A model generated the notes under the pieces. The model searched no databases, was not told the DNA's origin, and worked only from the letters and a program-made list of their open reading frames with translations. Shown here piece by piece: positions 1 to 5,562 of a stretch of 11,981 nucleotides of DNA (positions are counted from its first letter, which is position 1; each line of letters begins with the position of its first letter). The DNA comes from Bacteroidales bacterium UBA4621 (lineage in GTDB: Bacteria > Bacteroidota > Bacteroidia > Bacteroidales > Paludibacteraceae): NCBI GenBank assembly GCA_002387325.1, contig DGIN01000055.1:1-11981 (forward strand), in the 5' to 3' direction. Position numbers and translations under genes: made by a program.

Positions 1-9
1 CAAGCCTTT

Positions 10-53
10 TCTTTCTACGTCCTTTCTCCGTCCTTTCTACGTCTTTTCTACGT
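10..53. repeat. 11-bp tandem repeat, four units
   Basis: Four consecutive 11-bp units read TCTTTCTACGT, CCTTTCTCCGT, CCTTTCTACGT and CTTTTCTACGT. They differ from the consensus CCTTTCTACGT at one or two positions each. The array is pyrimidine-rich on the + strand and ends about 60 bases before the small ORF at 112. It shares its 11-bp period, but not its sequence, with arrays at 4393-4447, 4474-4506 and 8726-8769. Confidence 0.9.
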
Positions 54-98
54 AATGGGTATATGTAGGTACGGAAAGTGCATAAACTGTATATTTTT

Positions 99-107
99 AA
101 GGAGGGG
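99..107 (+). promoter_or_regulatory. Perfect Shine-Dalgarno sequence
   Basis: AAGGAGGGG contains the full GGAGG core, ending six bases before an ATG at 112. It stands out because the other starts in this window have no comparable purine-rich site, as is usual in Bacteroidota, where Shine-Dalgarno pairing is little used. Confidence 0.5.
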
Positions 108-111
108 TATT

Positions 112-189
112 ATGCTTGCAGAGAATAAAAAAACGATTCTGCACAGATATTGGCAGGCATTGTCTTTACCCGGAACTATCCGGTTTTGA
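112..189 (+). CDS. Possible 25-residue small protein or leader peptide
   Basis: ATG at 112 to TGA at 187-189 encodes 25 residues, starting MLAENKK and ending PGTIRF. The support is the perfectly spaced Shine-Dalgarno sequence upstream. The peptide has no signal sequence, membrane segment or family I recognise. The end of the ORF coincides with a small hairpin (170-183) followed by TTTT, so the stretch could be a self-contained short transcript. The downstream gene has its own promoter at 219-250, which argues against a classical attenuator for it. It may equally be a chance ORF. Confidence 0.3.
   Translation: MLAENKKTILHRYWQALSLPGTIRF
170..187 (+). terminator. Weak hairpin plus T-tract
   Basis: CCGGA (170-174), loop ACTA and TCCGG (179-183) form a perfect 5-bp stem, followed directly by TTTT. 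The geometry is that of a minimal intrinsic terminator, but the stem is short and the T-run is only four bases. It could end a small transcript covering the 25-codon ORF. Confidence 0.3.
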
Positions 190-218
190 TGCGGTTGCAA
201 CGGAAAAAAGTTTTTTAG

Positions 219-250
219 TTTGCACATACGCAAAAAAAAATGTAACTTTG
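219..250 (+). promoter_or_regulatory. Bacteroidota primary-sigma promoter for the HAD-fic-ispD genes
   Basis: TTTG at 219-222 is followed after 20 bases by TAACTTTG at 243-250. This matches the known Bacteroidetes consensus of a -33 TTTG and a -7 TAnnTTTG separated by about 19-20 bases. Transcription would start around 255-258, leaving a short leader of roughly 15-18 bases before the GTG at 273. It is the only good match to this consensus that I found in the intergenic regions of the window. Confidence 0.7.
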
Positions 251-272
251 CACGTTATTAAAATCTGTTGGA

Positions 273-767
273 GTGAAACCAATCAAACTGTTTTTGACCG
301 ATGTGGACGGGTGCATGACCGACGGGGGTATGTACTACAGTGCCAACGGCGATGAGATGAAGCGGTTTTGCGTGTACGATGGTATGGGTATCGTGCTGCT
401 CCGTAAGGTGGGTATTCCGTGCGGCATACTCACCAGTGAGACCACCGAGATAGTCGCCCGCCGTGCCCGGAAACTCGGTATGGAGTACCTCAGAATGGGA
501 GTCGGCAGCCAGGTGGCAACGGGGCGGCAGACCAAATTGGAAGCAGCACAGGAGATTTGCAACGAGTTGGGCATCACCTTGGATGAGGTCTGCTTTGTCG
601 GCGACGACATCAACGACATAGACCTTCTGTCTCACGTAGGCACTGCGGTTTGCCCCGCCAATGCAATGCGGCAAGTAAAAGATATTCAGGGTATTACCAT
701 TCTTACACATCAAGGCGGCGATGGGGCTATACGCGAGATATGCGAGATGATACTGGCAAACAGATGA
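273..767 (+). CDS. KdsC-type HAD phosphatase
   Basis: This 164-residue protein belongs to the KDO-8-phosphate phosphatase (KdsC) branch of the HAD superfamily, small cap-less enzymes that usually form tetramers. Motif I, DVDGCMTDG, holds the nucleophile Asp10 and the acid/base Asp12. Motif II is Thr54-Ser55, the conserved Lys is Lys88, and motif IV is GDDINDID with Asp111 and Asp112. The C-terminal GGDGAIREI segment is typical of KdsC. Length is close to the family norm. The start is GTG, chosen because it gives the canonical N-terminus immediately before the first strand and lies just behind the promoter. The substrate is probably a sugar-acid phosphate (KDO-8-P or nonulosonate-9-P), but sequence alone cannot separate these. 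Likely cytoplasmic. The fic gene begins 12 bases after its stop. Confidence 0.85.
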   Translation: MKPIKLFLTDVDGCMTDGGMYYSANGDEMKRFCVYDGMGIVLLRKVGIPCGILTSETTEIVARRARKLGMEYLRMGVGSQVATGRQTKLEAAQEICNELGITLDEVCFVGDDINDIDLLSHVGTAVCPANAMRQVKDIQGITILTHQGGDGAIREICEMILANR

Positions 768-779
768 TCCGCACATTGT

Positions 780-1832
780 ATGACCGAATTTGACTACTAC
801 ATACAGCAAGGCGAGTCGTCTCAGCGCGAGAAAGCGGAGGCGTGGGCTGTAGCCATCGGTCTGCAAGATGTGGACGGGCTGAAGCCGTCGCAATACTTGG
901 TCGAAACTGCCCGCAAGCATATTGAGGGCAAAGTGAATTATGAGGAGGCAAAGCGGTTGGTTAATTCGTACTATGAAACCCTGCCGGCTTCCGAACTGAA
1001 TGCCGATACCGAAGAAGCGGACAAAGTGGCTCTGCATATCACGCAAGTGCTTTCGGAACGCACTTTCACTTTCTCACCTGCCGAATTAGCCAATATCCAC
1101 AGACGCCTTTTCACCGGTGTATTGCCCCATGCGGGAAGATACAGAGATGTAAACATCACCAAGAAAGAATGGGTACTCAATGGCGATACTGTGCTATACG
1201 CCTCGTGCGACTCCATCTCGGCAACCTTGGCATACGATTTCGGGCAGGAAAAGCAATTCTCGTATGCCCGTCTGTCCAAAGATGAGATGATTGCCCATTT
1301 CTCGAAATTCATCAGCGGGATATGGCAAATACATCCGTTCCGAGAAGGCAACACGCGAACGACAGCGGTTTTTGCCATCAAGTATCTGCGCAAATTGGGC
1401 TATCGTGTTACCAATGAGCCGTTTGCAGACAATGCCAAGTATTTCCGCAATGCGTTGGTACGCGCCAACTACCAAAACTACGAGAAAGGCATCGAGGAAA
1501 CCACCGGGTTCTTGGAGTTGTTTTTCCGCAATGTGCTATTAGGCGAACAACACCCGCTCAGAAAACGCCATCAACATATCGATTGGAAACAAATAGCATC
1601 GTCTTTTGGTTCGGAAAAAAGTTCGGAGAAACAGCAAACAGGTACGGAGAAAAGTTCGGAGAAAATACTGCGAATAATGACGGAGCATCCGACTATCACT
1701 ACTGCCCTATTAGCCCAAGAAATAGGCATAAGCACCCGTGCTGTTGATAAACAAATTGCGAAACTAAAAGCCTTGGGGCAACTGCAACGTGTAGGAGCCG
1801 ACAAAGGCGGGTATTGGAAAGTAGTCAAATGA
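780..1832 (+). CDS. Fic-domain protein with C-terminal winged helix
   Basis: This 350-residue protein is a Fic-family enzyme; relatives transfer AMP or another nucleotide moiety onto protein hydroxyls. Residues 15-70 form an antitoxin-like helical segment. A flap region follows at about 110-145 (GRYRDVNIT). The catalytic loop HPFREGNTR at 185-193 has the essential His, the metal-binding Glu and Asn, and the first Arg. The second Arg of the canonical HPFx(D/E)GNGRxxR motif is Ala here. The usual inhibitory (S/T)xxxE(G/N) motif is degenerate (LQDVDG, 28-33). A charged linker with an 11-residue repeat joins a C-terminal winged-helix domain (about 297-350; ITTALLAQEIGISTRAVDKQ), which suggests DNA binding or autoregulation. 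It sits 12 bases after the HAD gene, and its stop overlaps the ispD start (ATGA). The target is unknown. Confidence 0.88.
   Translation: MTEFDYYIQQGESSQREKAEAWAVAIGLQDVDGLKPSQYLVETARKHIEGKVNYEEAKRLVNSYYETLPASELNADTEEADKVALHITQVLSERTFTFSPAELANIHRRLFTGVLPHAGRYRDVNITKKEWVLNGDTVLYASCDSISATLAYDFGQEKQFSYARLSKDEMIAHFSKFISGIWQIHPFREGNTRTTAVFAIKYLRKLGYRVTNEPFADNAKYFRNALVRANYQNYEKGIEETTGFLELFFRNVLLGEQHPLRKRHQHIDWKQIASSFGSEKSSEKQQTGTEKSSEKILRIMTEHPTITTALLAQEIGISTRAVDKQIAKLKALGQLQRVGADKGGYWKVVK
1608..1664 (+). repeat. In-frame 24-bp direct repeat in the Fic linker
   Basis: Two 24-bp copies (1608-1631 and 1641-1664) match at 22 positions and are offset by 33 bases, so the reading frame is kept. They encode SEKSSEK and TEKSSEK, part of a charged, probably disordered linker between the Fic core and the winged helix. 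It looks like an internal duplication that lengthened the linker. Confidence 0.75.
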
Positions 1833-2542
1833 CCAACATCGCCGTCATATTAGCAGGAGGAACAGGCAGTCGCGTAGGGGGCGGGCTGCCCAAGCAGTTG
1901 CTGCCGTTGAAGGACGGGCGGAGCATATTGGAACACTCGGTCGAGGCATTTGAGCAGGCGGCATGTATAGACGGGATTGGTATCGTTATGCACCCCGATT
2001 ATATTGCGTGCGCGGAAGAAATGCTGCTCCGCAACGGCTGGCAGAAAGTGGCGTTTATCATCGCCGGAGGAAAAGAGCGTTGGGAATCAAGCGTCAATGC
2101 CATTCGGGAGATTGAACGAAGAATAGGAGTATCTATCCTCCAACCAACCAATAATAAGCCTATAACAAATATCCTTCTTCACGATGCGGCACGCCCGTTT
2201 GTAAGCGCACGTATCATTGAAGATGTCTGCAAGGCGTTGGAGACCCACGAGGCAGTAACGGTAGCCATCCCCGCCACGGACACGATGTACACTGTCTCGC
2301 AGGGTGCAGATGGTGCAATCGTGCAAAACATTCCCCTGCGGGCTACTCTGATGTGTGCCCAGACCCCGCAGGCGTTCCGTTTGGAAACCATAGCCGCAGC
2401 CTATCGCTATGCCTTGCAAGACCCGCACCTGCAAGCCACCGATGACTGCGGCATTGTCCACCGCTACCTGCCCGATGTCCCTATTCACATCGTGCAAGGC
2501 GACCCCGCCAACCGCAAGATAACCTACAAAGACGACCTATAA
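1829..2542 (+). CDS. ispD: IspD-family cytidylyltransferase (MEP or ribitol-5-P type)
   Basis: This 237-residue enzyme belongs to the IspD/TarI family, which makes CDP-methylerythritol (isoprenoid MEP pathway) or CDP-ribitol from CTP and the phosphate. The CTP-binding loop LAGGTGSRVGGGLPKQ carries Arg15 and Lys22. GGKERWESSV is at 80-89, HDAARPF at 118-124, the Thr150-Asp151 pair follows, then R171 with QTPQAF at 178-183, and NRKIT with Lys230. All are IspD hallmarks. I start it at 1829, where ATGA overlaps the fic stop, rather than at the in-frame ATG at 1814, because this puts the first beta strand directly after the Met as in the family. No TarJ-like reductase is nearby, which favours housekeeping IspD, but a LicD gene 3 kb downstream keeps CDP-ribitol open. 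A large hairpin follows the stop. Confidence 0.85.
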   Translation: MTNIAVILAGGTGSRVGGGLPKQLLPLKDGRSILEHSVEAFEQAACIDGIGIVMHPDYIACAEEMLLRNGWQKVAFIIAGGKERWESSVNAIREIERRIGVSILQPTNNKPITNILLHDAARPFVSARIIEDVCKALETHEAVTVAIPATDTMYTVSQGADGAIVQNIPLRATLMCAQTPQAFRLETIAAAYRYALQDPHLQATDDCGIVHRYLPDVPIHIVQGDPANRKITYKDDL

Positions 2543-2545
2543 CCA

Positions 2546-2578
2546 TTCAATTCGGGACACGGTGTGTCCCGAATTGAA
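2546..2578. terminator. Perfect 15-bp hairpin after ispD
   Basis: TTCAATTCGGGACAC (2546-2560), loop GGT and GTGTCCCGAATTGAA (2564-2578) form a perfect 15-bp stem starting four bases after the ispD stop. No T-tract follows on either strand, so it is not a textbook intrinsic terminator. Its place at the gene end suggests 3'-end formation, RNA stabilisation or a protein-bound palindrome. It separates the HAD-fic-ispD genes from the decoration genes. Confidence 0.65.
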
Positions 2579-2620
2579 AACAAGATAAAGTAAGTATTAA
2601 ACAGACAACCAACAACATAT

Positions 2621-4414
2621 ATGCAAGCAATCATTTTAGCGGCAGGAATGGGCAAACGTCTCGGCGATCTGACCAAGGGCAACACCAAATGTATGATTGA
2701 GGTCGGCGGCGAGACGCTCATCTCGCGGTTGCTCCGTCAATTAGACCGCCAGCACCTCTCGCGCATCGTGATGGTCATCGGCTACAAGGCGCAGGAACTG
2801 CGCGACTACCTCGCCACACTCCCCACCGCCACGCCCATCAAGTTCATCGAAAACACCATATACGACAAGACCAACAACATCTACTCCCTCTACATGGCGA
2901 AGGACTACCTCTGCGCCGAGGACACCCTGCTATTCGAGTCCGACATCATTATGGAGGATGCCGTCATCGACAAACTGGTCCATCACCCCTATCCCAATCT
3001 CGCCCTCGTGGACAAGTTCGAGAGTTGGATGGACGGCACCGTTGTCACCTTGGACAACGAAAACCGCATCCTGCGTTTCATCCCCAACTCGCAATTCCGC
3101 TACGAGGAGATACCGCTCTACTACAAAACCGTCAATATCTACAAGTTCTCGCGCGACTTCTCCACCAATATGTACGTGCCGTTCCTCGAGGCGTACTGCA
3201 CGGCATTGGGGCGCAACGAGTACTACGAGCAGGTGCTCCGCGTCATCACTATGCTGGACAATTCGGGTATGCGTGCCTTGCCTCTCAACGGCGAGCAATG
3301 GTACGAAATCGATGATATTCAGGATCTTGACATCGCCGAGTCCATCTTCACCGACCGCCAATACGACCTCCTCTGCGCCCGCTACGGCGGCTATTGGCGT
3401 TATCCGCACATCTTGGACTTCTGCTACCTCGTCAATCCCTATTTCCCCAATCAACGTTTGCAGGACGAACTCTCTGCCAACTTCACGCGTCTGCTCACCG
3501 AGTACCCGTCCGGACAACGGGTAAATAACTTGCTGGTAGCCAAAGATTTCGGCGTCAAACAAGACTACATCACCGTCGGAAACGGAGCCGCCGAGTTAAT
3601 CAAAATACTATCCGAGCAGGTTCTCGGCAAAGTAGGCGTTATCCGTCCCACTTTCGAGGAGTACCCCAATCGGCTGATGCCCGAACAAGTAGTTGTATAT
3701 CAGACCGCTGCGCCCGATTTCTCCTACACGGCGGACGACCTGATGACCTATTTTGCCGACAAGAATATCTGGTCGCTTGTGCTTATCAATCCCGACAACC
3801 CATCGGGCAATTATATCCCTTACGCCGACTGTCTCCGCCTCATAGAGTGGTGCCAACAGCGTGACATCGTGCTTATCTTGGACGAGAGTTTCATTGATTT
3901 CTCCGACGAGCACCCCACTTTCCTCAACAACGACCTACTGCAACGCTTTGACAAGTTGGTCGTTATCAAGAGTATCTCCAAGTCGTATGGCGTTCCCGGA
4001 CTGCGTCTCGGCGTGTTGGCAACCGCCAACCAATCGCTGATGACCCATATACGCCACACCACGCCGATATGGAACATCAACTCCTTCGCCGAGTTTTTCC
4101 TCCAAATCCTCGGCAAATACGAGCGAGCCTACCAACAGGCGATGGACGATTTCCGCACCGAGCGCACGCGCTTTGTCGGGCAGTTGCACACCATTCCTTA
4201 TCTCCGTGTCCTGCCTTCCGAAGCCAACTATGTGCTCTGCGAGTTGCTGCCACCCCGCACGCCCCGCGAGTTGGCAGTCCAACTCCTCAAACAGCACAAT
4301 ATCCTCATCAAGGACTGCTCTGCCAAGTGCCACGGCAACTATATCCGCTTGGCAGTCCGCAACACCGAGGACAACGACCAACTGCTCAACGCCCTGCGAC
4401 AGACCCGCGAATAA
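2621..4414 (+). CDS. LicC-like cytidylyltransferase fused to a HisC/CobD-like PLP enzyme
   Basis: This 597-residue protein has two domains. Residues 1-245 are a LicC-type nucleotidyltransferase: LAAGMGKRL (6-14), Lys23, TNNIYSLYMAKD (84-95), SDIIM (107-111) and the terminal YEIDDIQDLDIAE (228-240). LicC relatives make CDP-choline or CDP-linked aminoalkyl phosphates. Residues 265-597 are a fold-type-I PLP enzyme of the HisC/CobD kind: GNGAAELI (320-327), NPDNPSG (390-396), pyridine-binding Asp421 in LDESFIDF, Schiff-base Lys454 in SISKSYG with GLRLG after it, and Arg576. CobD relatives include decarboxylases of threonine- or serine-phosphate. I infer that the PLP half makes the amino-phosphate that the other half activates. 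Transamination is an alternative. No clear promoter lies in the 42 bases after the hairpin. GC content is visibly higher than in the licD gene. Confidence 0.8.
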   Translation: MQAIILAAGMGKRLGDLTKGNTKCMIEVGGETLISRLLRQLDRQHLSRIVMVIGYKAQELRDYLATLPTATPIKFIENTIYDKTNNIYSLYMAKDYLCAEDTLLFESDIIMEDAVIDKLVHHPYPNLALVDKFESWMDGTVVTLDNENRILRFIPNSQFRYEEIPLYYKTVNIYKFSRDFSTNMYVPFLEAYCTALGRNEYYEQVLRVITMLDNSGMRALPLNGEQWYEIDDIQDLDIAESIFTDRQYDLLCARYGGYWRYPHILDFCYLVNPYFPNQRLQDELSANFTRLLTEYPSGQRVNNLLVAKDFGVKQDYITVGNGAAELIKILSEQVLGKVGVIRPTFEEYPNRLMPEQVVVYQTAAPDFSYTADDLMTYFADKNIWSLVLINPDNPSGNYIPYADCLRLIEWCQQRDIVLILDESFIDFSDEHPTFLNNDLLQRFDKLVVIKSISKSYGVPGLRLGVLATANQSLMTHIRHTTPIWNINSFAEFFLQILGKYERAYQQAMDDFRTERTRFVGQLHTIPYLRVLPSEANYVLCELLPPRTPRELAVQLLKQHNILIKDCSAKCHGNYIRLAVRNTEDNDQLLNALRQTRE

Positions 4415-4447
4415 CCCGCGATAGACCCTCGAATAAATCTCGGATAA
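4393..4447. repeat. 11-bp tandem repeat spanning the fusion gene's stop
   Basis: Five 11-bp units run CCTGCGACAGA, CCCGCGAATAA, CCCGCGATAGA, CCCTCGAATAA and ATCTCGGATAA. The first two lie inside the coding sequence, and the second carries the TAA stop (4412-4414). Gain or loss of a unit would shift the frame by two bases, but would change only the last few residues. Confidence 0.7.
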
Positions 4448-4473
4448 ACATCGTGTCAAGAGTAGGTGATTCA

Positions 4474-4506
4474 GCAAGGGATACGCAAGGGATGAGCAAG
4501 GGATAG
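4474..4506. repeat. Second 11-bp tandem repeat in the same gap
   Basis: Three units, GCAAGGGATAC, GCAAGGGATGA and GCAAGGGATAG, share the first nine bases exactly. The array ends 20 bases before the dehydrogenase start codon, so changes in copy number would alter the leader just upstream of translation initiation. Confidence 0.85.
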
Positions 4507-4526
4507 AAAACGAATAATAGCAATAT

Positions 4527-5558
4527 ATGGAAAGTATGCACGCAATAAAACGAATATGTATCTGTGGCGGTGGCGGATTGGGGCACACCTGTGCCGCTGT
4601 GTTGTCGTCCAAACCGGACATGGAGGTATCTCTCTACACCCAACGTCCCGAGCAATGGCAGCATACTTTTCTTGTGCACACCCCTGACGGGCAAGACCTC
4701 CACGGACATCTTGTCCATATCAGCAACAATCCGCAAGACCTTATTCCTCAAGCGGATATGGTATTGTTGTGCCTGCCTGCTTTTTTGGTTGAACAAACTA
4801 TCGCAACTATTCGCCCATACCTACAACCAAACACCATTGTTGGAGCGATTGTCGGCAACTCAGGTTTCTTTATATTCTGCCATAACCTGCTGCCAAACAC
4901 GACGAAACTATTTGCTTTCCAACGTGTTCCATTCATCTCACGTGTTATCAACTATGGCAAAGAGGCAAGTCTGTTAGGCTATAAAGACCGGCTTCTCATC
5001 GCTACCGAGAACATAGCGGACAATGCTGCTTTTGGCAACGAGATTGCTTGCTTGTTCGGCACTCCGACCGACCTGCTTGACTCTTTCTATGAAGTCACGC
5101 TGAGCAATAGCAATCCTATCTTGCACACGGGGCGTCTCTATACGCTTTGGAAAGACTGGGACGGCACGCCCTATGCAAGCAATCCGCTCTTCTATCACGA
5201 TTGGACGGACGAAGCCTCTGCCTTGGAGATAGAAATGGACAAGGAGTTCTTTGCCCTGTTGGATGTTTTGCAGGTCAATACACAGCACATTGATACGCTG
5301 CTACATCACTATGACTCCGCCGATGCCCACTCTATGACTGCCAAACTGCGCAGCATAGAATCGTTGTCTGCAATCCCATCCCCTATGAAACAAGTCCCCA
5401 ATGGTTGGGTACCCGATTTCGCAAGCCGCTACTTCACCGAGGATTTCCCCTTCGGACTCCGCTTCATCTACGAACTCGCCCACCAACACCACATCCCCTG
5501 CCCCAACATAGACAAGGTATACACTTGGGGACTCAAACAAATCATTAAAGCGCAATAA
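4527..5558 (+). CDS. Octopine/opine dehydrogenase-family protein
   Basis: This 343-residue protein fits the NAD(P)-dependent octopine/nopaline dehydrogenase family, which reductively condenses an amine or amino acid with a 2-oxo acid. An N-terminal Rossmann fold starts with CGGGGLGH (13-20), followed by an Arg-containing end of the second strand (YTQR, 37-40) and VLLCLP (79-84). The C-terminal helical domain holds SNPILHTGRLY, whose His200 fits the family's catalytic His, and ends with FPFGLRFIYELA and a CPNIDKVYTW segment typical of the family. No signal peptide is seen, so it should be cytoplasmic. An in-frame ATG at 4536 is an alternative start. licD begins four bases after its stop, so the two are co-transcribed. 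Its position between a CDP-activating enzyme and a LicD transferase suggests that it modifies the activated head group (inference). Confidence 0.75.
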   Translation: MESMHAIKRICICGGGGLGHTCAAVLSSKPDMEVSLYTQRPEQWQHTFLVHTPDGQDLHGHLVHISNNPQDLIPQADMVLLCLPAFLVEQTIATIRPYLQPNTIVGAIVGNSGFFIFCHNLLPNTTKLFAFQRVPFISRVINYGKEASLLGYKDRLLIATENIADNAAFGNEIACLFGTPTDLLDSFYEVTLSNSNPILHTGRLYTLWKDWDGTPYASNPLFYHDWTDEASALEIEMDKEFFALLDVLQVNTQHIDTLLHHYDSADAHSMTAKLRSIESLSAIPSPMKQVPNGWVPDFASRYFTEDFPFGLRFIYELAHQHHIPCPNIDKVYTWGLKQIIKAQ

Positions 5559-5562
5559 GGAT

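Larger units (their letters stand above)
1..272. other. Left-edge non-coding region
   Basis: No convincing long gene lies here. In order it holds a four-unit 11-bp tandem repeat, a strong Shine-Dalgarno sequence with a 25-codon ORF, a short hairpin followed by four T, and a Bacteroidota-type promoter just before the HAD gene. Long ORFs crossing the region on either strand run into the HAD gene in another frame and have no recognisable sequence. Confidence 0.6.

Noticed and set aside
10..53. CRISPR array
   Set aside because: The units are 11 bp with no spacers. The same holds for the other short arrays, and no cas genes are present.
116..355. 79-codon + strand ORF before and into the HAD gene
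   Set aside because: It overlaps the promoter and the HAD gene in another frame. The ATG at 112 has the better Shine-Dalgarno spacing.
258..1046. Long minus-strand ORF opposite the HAD and fic genes
   Set aside because: It lies antisense to two genes with clear family motifs, and its translation shows no recognisable domain.
1814..1828. Upstream in-frame ATG as the ispD start
   Set aside because: It would add five residues before the usual N-terminal Met-beta-strand. The ATGA overlap at 1829 is the better fit.
273..1832. HAD and Fic as a toxin-antitoxin pair
   Set aside because: The HAD protein is a complete KdsC-type enzyme with no antitoxin features, and the Fic protein carries its own N-terminal helical segment.
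2930..3562. Minus-strand ORF of 210 codons inside the fusion gene
   Set aside because: It mirrors the GC-biased codon pattern of the + strand gene and has no family features.
2621..4414. Phosphonate enzyme PntC (2-aminoethylphosphonate cytidylyltransferase fusion)
   Set aside because: The PLP half has HisC/CobD motifs rather than those of a 2-aminoethylphosphonate transaminase, and no phosphonate biosynthesis gene is visible in the window.
3935..4621. Minus-strand ORF of 228 codons across the fusion gene end and the repeat gap
   Set aside because: It crosses two gene ends and the tandem repeats, with no conserved motifs.
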